Source: Azoarcus sp. (GTDB lineage: Bacteria; Pseudomonadota; Gammaproteobacteria; Burkholderiales; Rhodocyclaceae). From it: a DNA stretch of 41,291 nucleotides. Below are positions 34,621-41,291 of the stretch, piece after piece; within the stretch, counting starts at the first letter, position 1; every line of letters starts with the position of its first letter. Both the position numbers and the translations under genes were made by a program. Under the pieces are notes generated by a model. That model saw only the letters and a program-made list of their open reading frames with translations. It was not told the origin of the DNA and made no database searches. Where the stretch lies: NCBI GenBank assembly GCA_030604735.1, contig JAUVVG010000033.1:1-41291 (forward strand), in the 5' to 3' direction.

Positions 34621-35702
34621 GCGGCGTAGATCGCAGCGTCGGCCTGGCTGTGGCCGCTGCCGATCTCATGGATGAGGCAGGCGACCTTGCGTTGTCCTCG
34701 CACGCTGGCCAGGGTCGGGGTCTGTTCTGCGCAGACCGGTTCTGCCATCGGGCAACGGGTGTGGAAGCGGCAGCCGCTGGGCGGGTTGATCGGGTTGGGC
34801 GGATCGCCGGTCAGCGGGGCCTCCTGGGTGCGCTGATCCGGGTCCATGGACGGCATCGACGACAGCAGCGCGCCGGTGTAGGGATGGAGCGGCCGCTCGA
34901 ACAAGTCCTCGGCCGGGCCAGTCTCGGCGACCTTGCCGAGGTACATCACCATCACCCGGTCCGAGATGTAACGCACCACATGCAAGTCGTGGCTGATGAA
35001 GATGTAGGTCAGGCCGAAGGCGTCCTTGAGGTCCATCAGCAGGTTCAGCACCTGGGCCTCGACCGACTTGTCCAGCGCCGACACCGCTTCATCGAGGATC
35101 ACAAGCCGCGGCTCGAGCGCCAGCGCGCGGGCGATATTCACCCGCTGGCGCTGGCCACCGGACAATTCATGCGGGTAGCGTTCGGCGAAGCGGCGCGGCT
35201 CTAGTCCGACCCGGGCGAGCAGGTCGCGGGCACGGCCGATCGCCTCGCGTCGCGACACGCCATGGACTTGCGGGCCGAACGCGACCGAGTCCTCGATGGT
35301 CAGGCGCGGGTTCAGCGACGAGTAGCTGTCCTGGAACACCAACTGCACCTGGCGGCGGTATTCGCGCAGACTCAGTCCGGGGGTCCCCACCGTCTCGCCG
35401 TCGAAGATGATCTCGCCGCCGGAAGGCTCGATCAGGTGCATCAACAGCCGCGCCGTGGTCGATTTGCCGCAGCCGGATTCGCCGACCACCCCCAGGGTTT
35501 CGCCCTTGAAGACGTCGAAATCGACCCCGTCCACCGCGCGCACGACCTGGCCGCCGCCGGCCAGGCTCTCGATGAAGCTCTTTTTCAGGTCGAAATGCTT
35601 GAACAGCTTGCGCACCCGCAGCATCGGCTGGGCTGGCCCGCCGCGGTCGCGGATATCGATCAGGGGCGGGTGGACTTGGCGGGGCTTGCTTGAAATGTCC
35701 AT
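34617..35702 (-). CDS. Peptide/opine-type ABC importer ATP-binding protein (DppF/OppF-like)
   Basis: This is the second ATPase of the importer, 361 residues. Walker A GESGCGKS (74-81), [11 protein letters not shown], signature LSGGQRQR, Walker [12 protein letters not shown] and SHD are present, with the C-terminal Cys cluster ([14 protein letters not shown]). The catalytic-Glu region reads DEAVSALD, typical of OppF. The open frame extends upstream to 35891, but ATG 35702 follows AAGGAAG and gives the normal N-terminus. It pairs as a heterodimer with the overlapping DppD-like protein. Confidence 0.95.
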   Translation of the reverse strand: MDISSKPRQVHPPLIDIRDRGGPAQPMLRVRKLFKHFDLKKSFIESLAGGGQVVRAVDGVDFDVFKGETLGVVGESGCGKSTTARLLMHLIEPSGGEIIFDGETVGTPGLSLREYRRQVQLVFQDSYSSLNPRLTIEDSVAFGPQVHGVSRREAIGRARDLLARVGLEPRRFAERYPHELSGGQRQRVNIARALALEPRLVILDEAVSALDKSVEAQVLNLLMDLKDAFGLTYIFISHDLHVVRYISDRVMVMYLGKVAETGPAEDLFERPLHPYTGALLSSMPSMDPDQRTQEAPLTGDPPNPINPPSGCRFHTRCPMAEPVCAEQTPTLASVRGQRKVACLIHEIGSGHSQADAAIYAA

Positions 35703-35743
35703 GTGTCTTCCTTGTCGTTCGGCAGGGGGTCGAGGGTCGCCGC

Positions 35744-36661
35744 TCAGTTCTTGACGTCCATCGCCGAGCGCAGGCTGTCCGAGAGCAGGTTGAACGAGAT
35801 CGAGGTGATGAAGATCATCACGCCGGGCAGGGCAGCGATCCACGGCTGGGAGTAGATCGCGGTACGCAGGGTATTGAGCATCAAACCCCACTCCGGCTCG
35901 GGCGGACGCACCCCGAGGCCAAGGAAGGACAGGCCTGAGGCGAGGATCATCGACACCGCGATCAGGCTGGTGGCGTAGACGAAGATCGGCCCGAGCACGT
36001 TGCCGAGCACATGCACCCGCACGATGGTGAAGCCGCCCGCGCCCGAGGCCCGCGCCGCCTCGACGAAGTCGCGCCCACGCACTTGGGTGGTGACGCTCTC
36101 GGCCACCCGCGCGATCGGCGGGATGAACACGATGGTCAGCGACAGCAGCGCGTTGCCGATGCCGGCGCCGAGCGCACCGGACAACGCGATCGCGAGCAGT
36201 ACCGACGGGAAGGCATACAGCACGTCGATGCTGCGCATGATGATGGTGTTGAGCCAGCCACCGGCGAAACCGGCCAGGATGCCGATGGCGCTGCCGATCA
36301 GGAAGGCGATCAGCACCGGGGTGATGCCCATGAACAGCGACAGCCGTGCGCCGACCATCAGGCGCGACAACATGTCCCGCCCGAGTTCATCGGTGCCGAG
36401 GGGAAAGTGCTCGGTGCCGATCGGCTTCAGGCGGTTGATCATCGAGGTCTTGTAGGGGTCGGACGGCACGATCCAGGGCGCGAAGATCGCCATCAGGATC
36501 AGCAGCAGGATGACCCCGGCCGAGACCAGCGCGACCGGGTCGCGGGCGAGCTTGCGCAGGACGCCGCTCCAGAAACCGGTCGATCGCTCGAAGGCGGCTT
36601 CGACCGCGTCGGCCGCGGCCTTTTGCGCCTTGGCGTCGAAACTGAGGGTGGTCGCACTCAT
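35744..36661 (-). CDS. Peptide-type ABC importer permease (DppC-like)
   Basis: This 305-residue inner-membrane permease has an extended cytoplasmic N-terminus (about 40 residues), then about six transmembrane helices. The EAA coupling motif lies in [42 protein letters not shown] is characteristic of DppC/OppC. The open frame runs upstream inside the DppB-like gene. ATG 36661 is chosen because it overlaps that gene stop (ATGA). It forms the channel with the DppB-like partner. Confidence 0.94.
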   Translation of the reverse strand: MSATTLSFDAKAQKAAADAVEAAFERSTGFWSGVLRKLARDPVALVSAGVILLLILMAIFAPWIVPSDPYKTSMINRLKPIGTEHFPLGTDELGRDMLSRLMVGARLSLFMGITPVLIAFLIGSAIGILAGFAGGWLNTIIMRSIDVLYAFPSVLLAIALSGALGAGIGNALLSLTIVFIPPIARVAESVTTQVRGRDFVEAARASGAGGFTIVRVHVLGNVLGPIFVYATSLIAVSMILASGLSFLGLGVRPPEPEWGLMLNTLRTAIYSQPWIAALPGVMIFITSISFNLLSDSLRSAMDVKN

Positions 36662-37611
36662 GATCGCTGAATCCTCGGGTCTAGCGTGGTCTGAAGCACA
36701 TCCACGAGCAGGTTGAGCAGCACGAAGAACATCGCCAGCACCAGGATCGTGCCCTGCAACAGCGGCAGGTCGCGCTGGAAGATCGCCGAGTTGAGCAGGA
36801 AGCCGGTGCCGGGCCACGAGAACACAGTCTCGATCAGGATCGATCCGCCAAGCAGATAGCCGAGCTGCAAACCCATCACCGCCAGCGCGGTCGGCGCGGC
36901 GTTCTTGACCACGTGCAGGAAGATGCCGACATCGGTCATGCCCTTGGCCTTGAGGCCGACCACGAACTCCTGCGCCAGGATGTCGGCGACCAGGGCCCGC
37001 ACGGTGCGGGCGATGATCCCCATCGGGATCACCGACATGGTCACCGCCGGCAGGATCAGGTACTGGACATGGGCCCAATCCCAGACCCAGGCGCCGGAAC
37101 CGCCCGGACCGGCGCCGGTGGCCGGCAGGATCATCAGCCACGACGAGAAGATGATCACCAGCACCATGCCGAGCCAGTAGTGCGGCACGCTCACCCCGAG
37201 CACCGACAGCGCAGAGGCGGCGCGATCCACCCAGGAGTCACGGAAGTATCCGGCGACGAAACCGAACAGGCTGCCGAAGAAGAAACCGATCAAGGTCGCG
37301 ACGCCGGCCAGCATCAGCGTGTTGCCGACGGCGCGGAACACCTCGTCGGCGACCGGGCGGCCGGTGGCGATGGAGGTGCCGAGATCACCTTGCAGCGCGC
37401 GCCAGATCCAGCTGACGAATTGTTCGAAATAGGAGCGATCGAAGCCGTACAGCGTCATCAGCTGCCGCTGCAATTCGATCGACGCATCCGGCGGCAGGAT
37501 GGAGACCAGCGGATCGCCCGGGGAGATGTGCACCAGCAGGAAGCACAGGAAGGCGACCCCGAGCATGATGGGCAGGGTATAGATCACCCGCCTGAGCAGA
37601 TAGAGAAACAT
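36658..37611 (-). CDS. Peptide-type ABC importer permease (DppB-like)
   Basis: The 317-residue permease has an N-terminal LLRRVIYTLPIMLGVAFLCFLLVHISPGDP signature helix of the DppB/OppB class, about six transmembrane segments, the EAA loop (FVVGLKAKGMTDVGIFLHVVKNA) and the SILIETVFSWPGTGFLL block. GGAG at about 37619-37622 (coding strand) precedes the ATG. A 213-base spacer without a gene separates it from the binding-protein gene, allowing differential expression of the binding protein. Confidence 0.95.
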   Translation of the reverse strand: MFLYLLRRVIYTLPIMLGVAFLCFLLVHISPGDPLVSILPPDASIELQRQLMTLYGFDRSYFEQFVSWIWRALQGDLGTSIATGRPVADEVFRAVGNTLMLAGVATLIGFFFGSLFGFVAGYFRDSWVDRAASALSVLGVSVPHYWLGMVLVIIFSSWLMILPATGAGPGGSGAWVWDWAHVQYLILPAVTMSVIPMGIIARTVRALVADILAQEFVVGLKAKGMTDVGIFLHVVKNAAPTALAVMGLQLGYLLGGSILIETVFSWPGTGFLLNSAIFQRDLPLLQGTILVLAMFFVLLNLLVDVLQTTLDPRIQRS

Positions 37612-37824
37612 GAGGGGGCTCCGGCAAACTCGTTATCGGGAGGTCGGCGGCGACCCGCTCCGGTGGCGGGGCACCGACGACTGCCGACGACCGACAGAAG
37701 CCCCGCGCGCGTACCGACCGTCAGGGAGAGCGCGTGGTGTGCGTTGGGCGCGAAGGCGGCAAGGACTGTCTTTCGTGCGCGTCCCGACCGCCATCGCCTG
37801 CCTGTCGTGGCGGGAAGACCCGTG

Positions 37825-39492
37825 TTACTCGATGTCCATCGGCGCGATATCGATGAACCAGCTCTTGGGCTGGACCACGTTCTTCACCTTCGGTGACATC
37901 GCACGCGGGCCGACGTCATGCGCGATCCACACGAACGGCGCCTCATCCACGATGCGGGCATGCAGCCGGGCCAGCGCGGCGTCGCGCTCGGTATCGTCGA
38001 AGCTGGTGCGGGCGTCGGCGATGATCGCGTCGATCTCGTCGTTGCCGAAGAAGCCCCAGTTGTTCGAGACCGGCGGGAAGGCGCCGGTGCTGCTGAAACG
38101 CACCATCGCGAAGAAGGGGTCCATCGCCGCAAAGCTCACGTTGATCGCGTGCGCGCCGTTGGCGGTCGGGTCCTTGGCGCCACGACGCCAGTTGGTGAAC
38201 AGCGTGTTCCACTCGAGCACGTCGAATTCGATGTCGAAGAAGCACTCGCGCAGGCTTTCCTGCACATACTCGTTCATCGGCAGCGGCTGCATCTGGCCCG
38301 AGCCCGAGGCCGAGATCTGGACCTTGACCTTGACCGGACTGCTCGCCGAGAAACCGGCTTCGGTCATCAGCGCCTTGGCGGCGTCCGGGTCGTAACGGAT
38401 GTCGAAGCTCGGGTTGCCCCACCACGGGTGGTCAGGCGTGACCGTGCCTTTCGGGATGCCCATCATGCCGCCCAGCAGTTGCTTCAACTCCTCGCGATTG
38501 ACGCACAGGTTGGCAGCATGACGTACCCGCTTGTCCAGCCACGGCGAGCCCTCGGCGAAGGACAGCTGCCACGGCCACACGTGCGGTTGCGGGTTGCTGT
38601 AGATGGTGAAACCGCGGGAGCGGATCTGGTCCATCGCGTCCGGCGACGGCGCTTCGATCCAGTCCACCTGACCGGACAGCAGCGCGGCGGTGCGGGCGTT
38701 GGCCTCGGGCAGCGGAATCATCACGACCCGGTCGAGCTTGGGCGTGCGTGCCGGGTCCCAGTAGGCTTCGTTGCGCACCATCTCGAGACGCTCGCGCGGC
38801 GAGAAGGCGCTCATCTTGAACGGGCCGGTACCGGAGGCGTCGGCGGCGAAGGCCCTCCAGGCCTGGGCGGAGCGCTCGGCCGGATCGGTGACGCTGGCCG
38901 GCACCGCGGCGAGCTTGGCCTCCCAGTGAGCGGGCGAGGCCATGAACAGGTTGGTCAGGTTGAGCGGGAGGAAGGCGTCCGGCTCGGAGGTGGTGAGTTC
39001 CACCGTGTAGGCGTCGATCGCACGGGCCGAATGCAGGGTCGGCATCCGCGAGGCGGTCACCCCGACCTGGCTGGCGTCGAAATGCTTGGCGGCCTGGTCG
39101 AGCACCTTCTGCACATTCCACACCACGGCATCGGCGTTGAAGTCGGACCCGTCATGGAATTTCACGCCCTCGCGCAGCTTGAACACCCATTTGGTGGTGT
39201 CGGACGCATCGACCGCCCATTCGGTGGCGAGTCCGGGGAGCAACACGCTGGCCTCGTCATACTTGGACAGGTCCCAGTGGGTCAGCGCGTCGTACATCGG
39301 AATGCCGGTGAAGCGGTTTCCCTCGAAGCCCTGATCGGGCTGGCCGAGGGTACGCGGGATGTCGGCGGCCGTCATGCCGATACGCAGGACCTTCTCCTGG
39401 GCGAAGGTGCTGGTGGAGGCGACTGCCAGTGCCAGGGTGGCGGCGCCGAGCAGTGAAGAGAGCAGAGCCTTGCGCGGTAAGGTGTTCGTCAT
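37825..39492 (-). CDS. ABC importer periplasmic substrate-binding protein (peptide/nickel class, SBP_bac_5)
   Basis: This 555-residue family-5 binding protein has a signal peptide (hydrophobic LLSSLLGAATLALAVAS, cleavage near TFA-QEK). The family features WVFKLREGVKFHDGSDFNADAVVWNVQ and the DPARTPKLDRVVMIPLPEANARTAALLSGQVDWIE region are clear. It captures peptides, opines or related compounds in the periplasm; in this cluster an N-carbamoyl or amide compound is plausible. ATG 39492 with GAGG upstream is chosen over an extended frame to 39540. A perfect palindrome lies 23 bases upstream of the start. Confidence 0.94.
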   Translation of the reverse strand: MTNTLPRKALLSSLLGAATLALAVASTSTFAQEKVLRIGMTAADIPRTLGQPDQGFEGNRFTGIPMYDALTHWDLSKYDEASVLLPGLATEWAVDASDTTKWVFKLREGVKFHDGSDFNADAVVWNVQKVLDQAAKHFDASQVGVTASRMPTLHSARAIDAYTVELTTSEPDAFLPLNLTNLFMASPAHWEAKLAAVPASVTDPAERSAQAWRAFAADASGTGPFKMSAFSPRERLEMVRNEAYWDPARTPKLDRVVMIPLPEANARTAALLSGQVDWIEAPSPDAMDQIRSRGFTIYSNPQPHVWPWQLSFAEGSPWLDKRVRHAANLCVNREELKQLLGGMMGIPKGTVTPDHPWWGNPSFDIRYDPDAAKALMTEAGFSASSPVKVKVQISASGSGQMQPLPMNEYVQESLRECFFDIEFDVLEWNTLFTNWRRGAKDPTANGAHAINVSFAAMDPFFAMVRFSSTGAFPPVSNNWGFFGNDEIDAIIADARTSFDDTERDAALARLHARIVDEAPFVWIAHDVGPRAMSPKVKNVVQPKSWFIDIAPMDIE

Positions 39493-39514
39493 CGTGAGCC
39501 TCGTACAGATAGGG

Positions 39515-39533
39515 TTGTCAGGATTGCTGACAA
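39515..39533. promoter_or_regulatory. Palindromic operator candidate upstream of the importer operon
   Basis: TTGTCAG-GATTG-CTGACAA is a perfect 7-bp inverted repeat with a 5-base spacer, placed 23 bases before the binding-protein ATG. Its position and symmetry suit a dimeric repressor of GntR-like type (inference). No cognate regulator is adjacent, although a winged-helix gene lies at 40306. Confidence 0.6.
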
Positions 39534-39731
39534 GCCCCACTGCAAGGGCCGTGCCTGATTTCTCCGGCGACTCGGTGTGTCACGCCATGGCGCCCGTCGC
39601 GCCTGAGCATGGGCCGCCGCGGTGCCGGCATGAGAATGACGATGGTTTGAACGGAAGAGGGCGATAACCGGGGCGGCACCAGCCGGTTTGCCCCAGCTTG
39701 GGCATGATCCGCCCCATGCTGGTGCAGGATT

Positions 39732-39753
39732 GGGATTGGGCTTGGGCTTGGGG
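39732..39753 (+). other. G-quadruplex-type motif
   Basis: Four G-tracts at 39732-39734, 39738-39740, 39744-39746 and 39750-39753 are separated by 3-base loops (ATT, CTT, CTT). This fits the canonical G3-N(1-7) four-tract rule on the plus strand. It lies just beyond the 3' end of the small gene at 39774 (minus strand) and upstream of the importer operon. Confidence 0.5.
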
Positions 39754-39773
39754 CTGGCCGGGCGACGACCGGA

Positions 39774-39968
39774 TCAGCGGTTCGGTCTGGTCGGGCGCGG
39801 GCAGAACATCTGACACTCGATGCCGGAGGCTTCGATCACGTCATGCATGGGCAGGCGCCGGCTCTTGAACTGCATCGCCCTGCATCCGTATGGAAAGCCC
39901 GGGTCATAGGTGATGTAGTGGTGGGCACACCGCATGCAGTGAGGGGCGTTGGAGGGAGGGGGCTTCAA
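39774..39968 (-). CDS. Small cysteine-rich protein (about 64 aa)
   Basis: The family is not named with confidence. The product contains Cys-x2-Cys (PHCMRCAHHYITYDPGFPYGC), a third Cys 13 residues on, and a fourth in ASGIECQMF, suggesting a small zinc-binding fold. The HHYITYDP...PYGCRAMQFKSRRLP pattern looks strongly conserved rather than random. The start is uncertain: a TTG at 39968 keeps the first cysteine, whereas ATG 39935 would lose it. No strong Shine-Dalgarno is visible. Function unknown. Confidence 0.62.
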   Translation of the reverse strand: MKPPPSNAPHCMRCAHHYITYDPGFPYGCRAMQFKSRRLPMHDVIEASGIECQMFCPRPTRPNR

Positions 39969-40305
39969 GGCGCAGTCGGAGCGGAAAGGTGACGGACGGA
40001 TTATGCCGTCAGCGGCGTGAAGGGCGAAACCGTTTGGTGAGCGCGAGCGCGAAGACTACTATCAAATATGAATGCAAGCGAGGGTGTCGGGGTGACGCGT
40101 AGCCGGTTAAATGCCGGGTCGGGAGCAGTTTTCCTATTCCGAAAATTCACTCTTGCAGACGTTCGCGCCTGCCTGTACCCTCACGCGACCTTGAACAAAC
40201 GCATGCCCATGCGCGGAACCAGCGCATGCGGCGAGCCGCGTCCGGCAAGCGAGGCCGGGCCGAAATACATGACGGATTCGTGACTACACCGCAGGAACTC
40301 ACACC
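39969..40305. other. Intergenic region before the winged-helix gene
   Basis: These 337 bases contain an open frame at 40068-40283 with no family likeness and no Shine-Dalgarno, judged non-coding. An AT-richer patch (40135-40155) and a TTGCAG box (about 40153) may belong to the promoter of the 40306 gene. GCATGC-type short repeats occur at about 40200-40231. Confidence 0.4.
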
Positions 40306-40641
40306 ATGGATGCTTACTTCCGTTTTCTGAACCTGGTCAAGGCGATCCAGCAACTACCTTCGATTCCCGATATCGACGCGGCCGAGCAGCACTTGCTCGA
40401 CCTGGTCGCGTCGGCCTGGTATGCGGGACACAGTCTGTCGGTGACCGAGGCGATGGCGCTGGACAGCGCCGGCGCGCCGGCGACCATTCATCGCCGCTTG
40501 ACCAAGCTCCGCACCAAAGGCCTGATCGAACTGCATGTCAATCCGCAGGACTCCCGGGTCAAGTCCATCGTGCCGACCGAGATCGCGAAGCACTACTTCA
40601 GCGAAGTCGCGCGCTGCGTCAAGAAGGCAAGCAAGGCCTGA
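40306..40641 (+). CDS. Small winged-helix (MarR-like) DNA-binding protein
   Basis: The 111-residue product has an N-terminal helical part and a winged-helix domain: LSVTEAMALDSAGAPATIHRRLTKLRTKGLI (about 44-74) as helix-turn-helix, and ELHVNPQDSRVKSIVPTE (about 75-92) as the wing, followed by a C-terminal helix. This is the MarR pattern, but shorter than typical MarR proteins (about 140), so dimerisation must be reduced or different. It is a candidate regulator for neighbouring genes. AGGA lies about 12 bases before ATG 40306. A membrane-protein gene follows after 32 bases. Confidence 0.8.
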   Translation: MDAYFRFLNLVKAIQQLPSIPDIDAAEQHLLDLVASAWYAGHSLSVTEAMALDSAGAPATIHRRLTKLRTKGLIELHVNPQDSRVKSIVPTEIAKHYFSEVARCVKKASKA

Positions 40642-40673
40642 GTCAGGGTGCGATCGAGCGTCGGGAGGGTGGC

Positions 40674-41291
40674 ATGCTGTCGGTCCTAGCGGTGTCGCTG
40701 GCCTGGCTCGTCTTGTTCGAACTGAATGAGCTCGTGTTCAGTTGGGCCGCCTGGAGCGTGCATATAGGATGGATATTCCTGCCGGCCGCTGCGCGGCTGG
40801 GGGCGGTCCTGATGCTAGGCTGGCGCGGTGCGCTCGGTATCGGACTGGGGTCGCTGATGACCTCGCTGATGACCCTGGACGGGGTCAGTGCGGAGATGTT
40901 GCTCATGATTGCGCTGGTTTCGGGCTTGTCGCCGTGGTTGGCGGTCGTCCTGACCTTGCGCTGGTTCGGTTTGCAGGCTTCGTTGAGCGGATTCGGCGCA
41001 ATCCACCTGACCGTGTGCGTTCTGCTTTATGCCGCGATCAATGCGATCTTGCACAACCTGGCGTTCTGGCTGGCCGGCAGCGTCGGCGATCCTTTCGCAG
41101 GTGCGGTCCCGATGTTCGTCGGTGACCTGGTCGGCGCGTTTCTTGTCCTTTACCTGATCAAGTCCGCGCTTGCGATCTACGCGAGGCGTCGCCCGCTGTG
41201 CAGTGCGCGCGAAGCCACGATTGGCGCAGTCGCGTCGGGCTTGGGGACCTCCGTTTATCGCCCGTGTCGATTCCGGCCCGCCTGGGATAGG
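40674..41291 (+). CDS. Multi-pass membrane protein, possibly MASE1-like (partial)
   Basis: The gene is open to the window end (206 codons) and truncated there. A GGGAGG Shine-Dalgarno (40662-40667) precedes ATG 40674. About six hydrophobic helices are visible. The segment FVGDLVGAFLVLYLIK near residue 150 recalls the last helix of MASE1-type sensor domains, but this is weak evidence. The basic ARRRP after the last helix suggests the cytoplasmic end of the membrane domain. It lies 32 bases after the winged-helix gene and may be co-transcribed. The family is not certain. Confidence 0.7.
   Translation, partial: MLSVLAVSLAWLVLFELNELVFSWAAWSVHIGWIFLPAAARLGAVLMLGWRGALGIGLGSLMTSLMTLDGVSAEMLLMIALVSGLSPWLAVVLTLRWFGLQASLSGFGAIHLTVCVLLYAAINAILHNLAFWLAGSVGDPFAGAVPMFVGDLVGAFLVLYLIKSALAIYARRRPLCSAREATIGAVASGLGTSVYRPCRFRPAWDR

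Noticed and set aside
37918-39456. A 512-codon plus-strand open frame opposite the substrate-binding protein gene
   Set aside because: Composition is Arg/Gly/Val/His-rich with no recognisable domain; the minus-strand gene has signal peptide and family motifs.
40068-40283. A 71-codon ORF before the winged-helix gene
   Set aside because: No Shine-Dalgarno, no recognisable motif, and composition typical of a random frame in this region.

Overview
The window looks like chromosomal DNA from a high-GC Betaproteobacterium, possibly of the Rhodocyclales/Azoarcus-Thauera type. The evidence is a cytochrome aa3 operon carrying the betaproteobacterial small proteins DUF2970 and DUF2909, a stand-alone heptose-1-phosphate adenylyltransferase, trpG-trpD-trpC in overlapping order, and a Neisseria/Burkholderia-type trimeric porin. 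The genus is an inference; the phylum-level call is firm.

Layout. (1) 1-2749: tail of a tryptophan operon (trpG, trpD, trpC), preceded by about 340 bases without a recognisable gene but with an RBS-preceded reading frame containing tandem Trp codons. (2) 2812-6835: housekeeping genes: msrA, an FKBP-type isomerase, recQ, a small conserved protein and a heptose adenylyltransferase. (3) 7044-16248: a MerR-type B12-binding photoreceptor regulator (CarH/LitR class) divergent from a ten-gene, tightly overlapping operon. The operon encodes a small unknown exported protein, FolE2, a COG2907 flavoprotein, a DUF1365 protein, a cyclopropane-fatty-acid-synthase-like methyltransferase, a chalcone-isomerase-like protein, a GPH-type transporter, a DUF3833 lipoprotein, an SDR and an NTF2-like protein. 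This is the light/singlet-oxygen response and membrane-lipid modification gene set. Two matching palindromes flank a good sigma-70 promoter in the 91-base divergent spacer. (4) 16373-25440: complete aa3 cytochrome c oxidase structural and assembly operon (coxB, ctaD, small assembly protein, ctaG, DUF2970, ctaE, SURF1, an SCO-like protein, ctaA, ctaB, sco1), with a perfect FNR/ANR box upstream. (5) 25451-26355: rpoH under a perfect CIRCE (HrcA) operator that overlaps its likely promoter.

(6) 26400-29480: an intact porin gene with its own terminator, set among decayed toxin-antitoxin type genes: a MNT-like nucleotidyltransferase fragment, a frameshifted VapC/PIN remnant, a DUF4160-like ORF, a ccdAB remnant in which a three-base loss appears to have removed both the ccdA stop and the ccdB start, and a frameshifted Uma2-type gene. 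(7) 29736-39492: a catabolic/uptake cluster: hydantoin-racemase family protein, N-carbamoyl-L-amino-acid hydrolase, an AMI1-like amidase, and a full peptide-type ABC importer (two ATPases, two permeases, one binding protein). No hydantoinase is in view. (8) 39774-41291: a small Cys-rich protein, a winged-helix regulator, and a multi-pass membrane protein running off the window end.

The most interesting points are the light-regulated operon (its promoter architecture, unknown first gene and altered photoreceptor residue), the nested CIRCE/rpoH promoter, and the toxin-antitoxin graveyard. No tRNA, rRNA, CRISPR array or complete insertion sequence was recognised.
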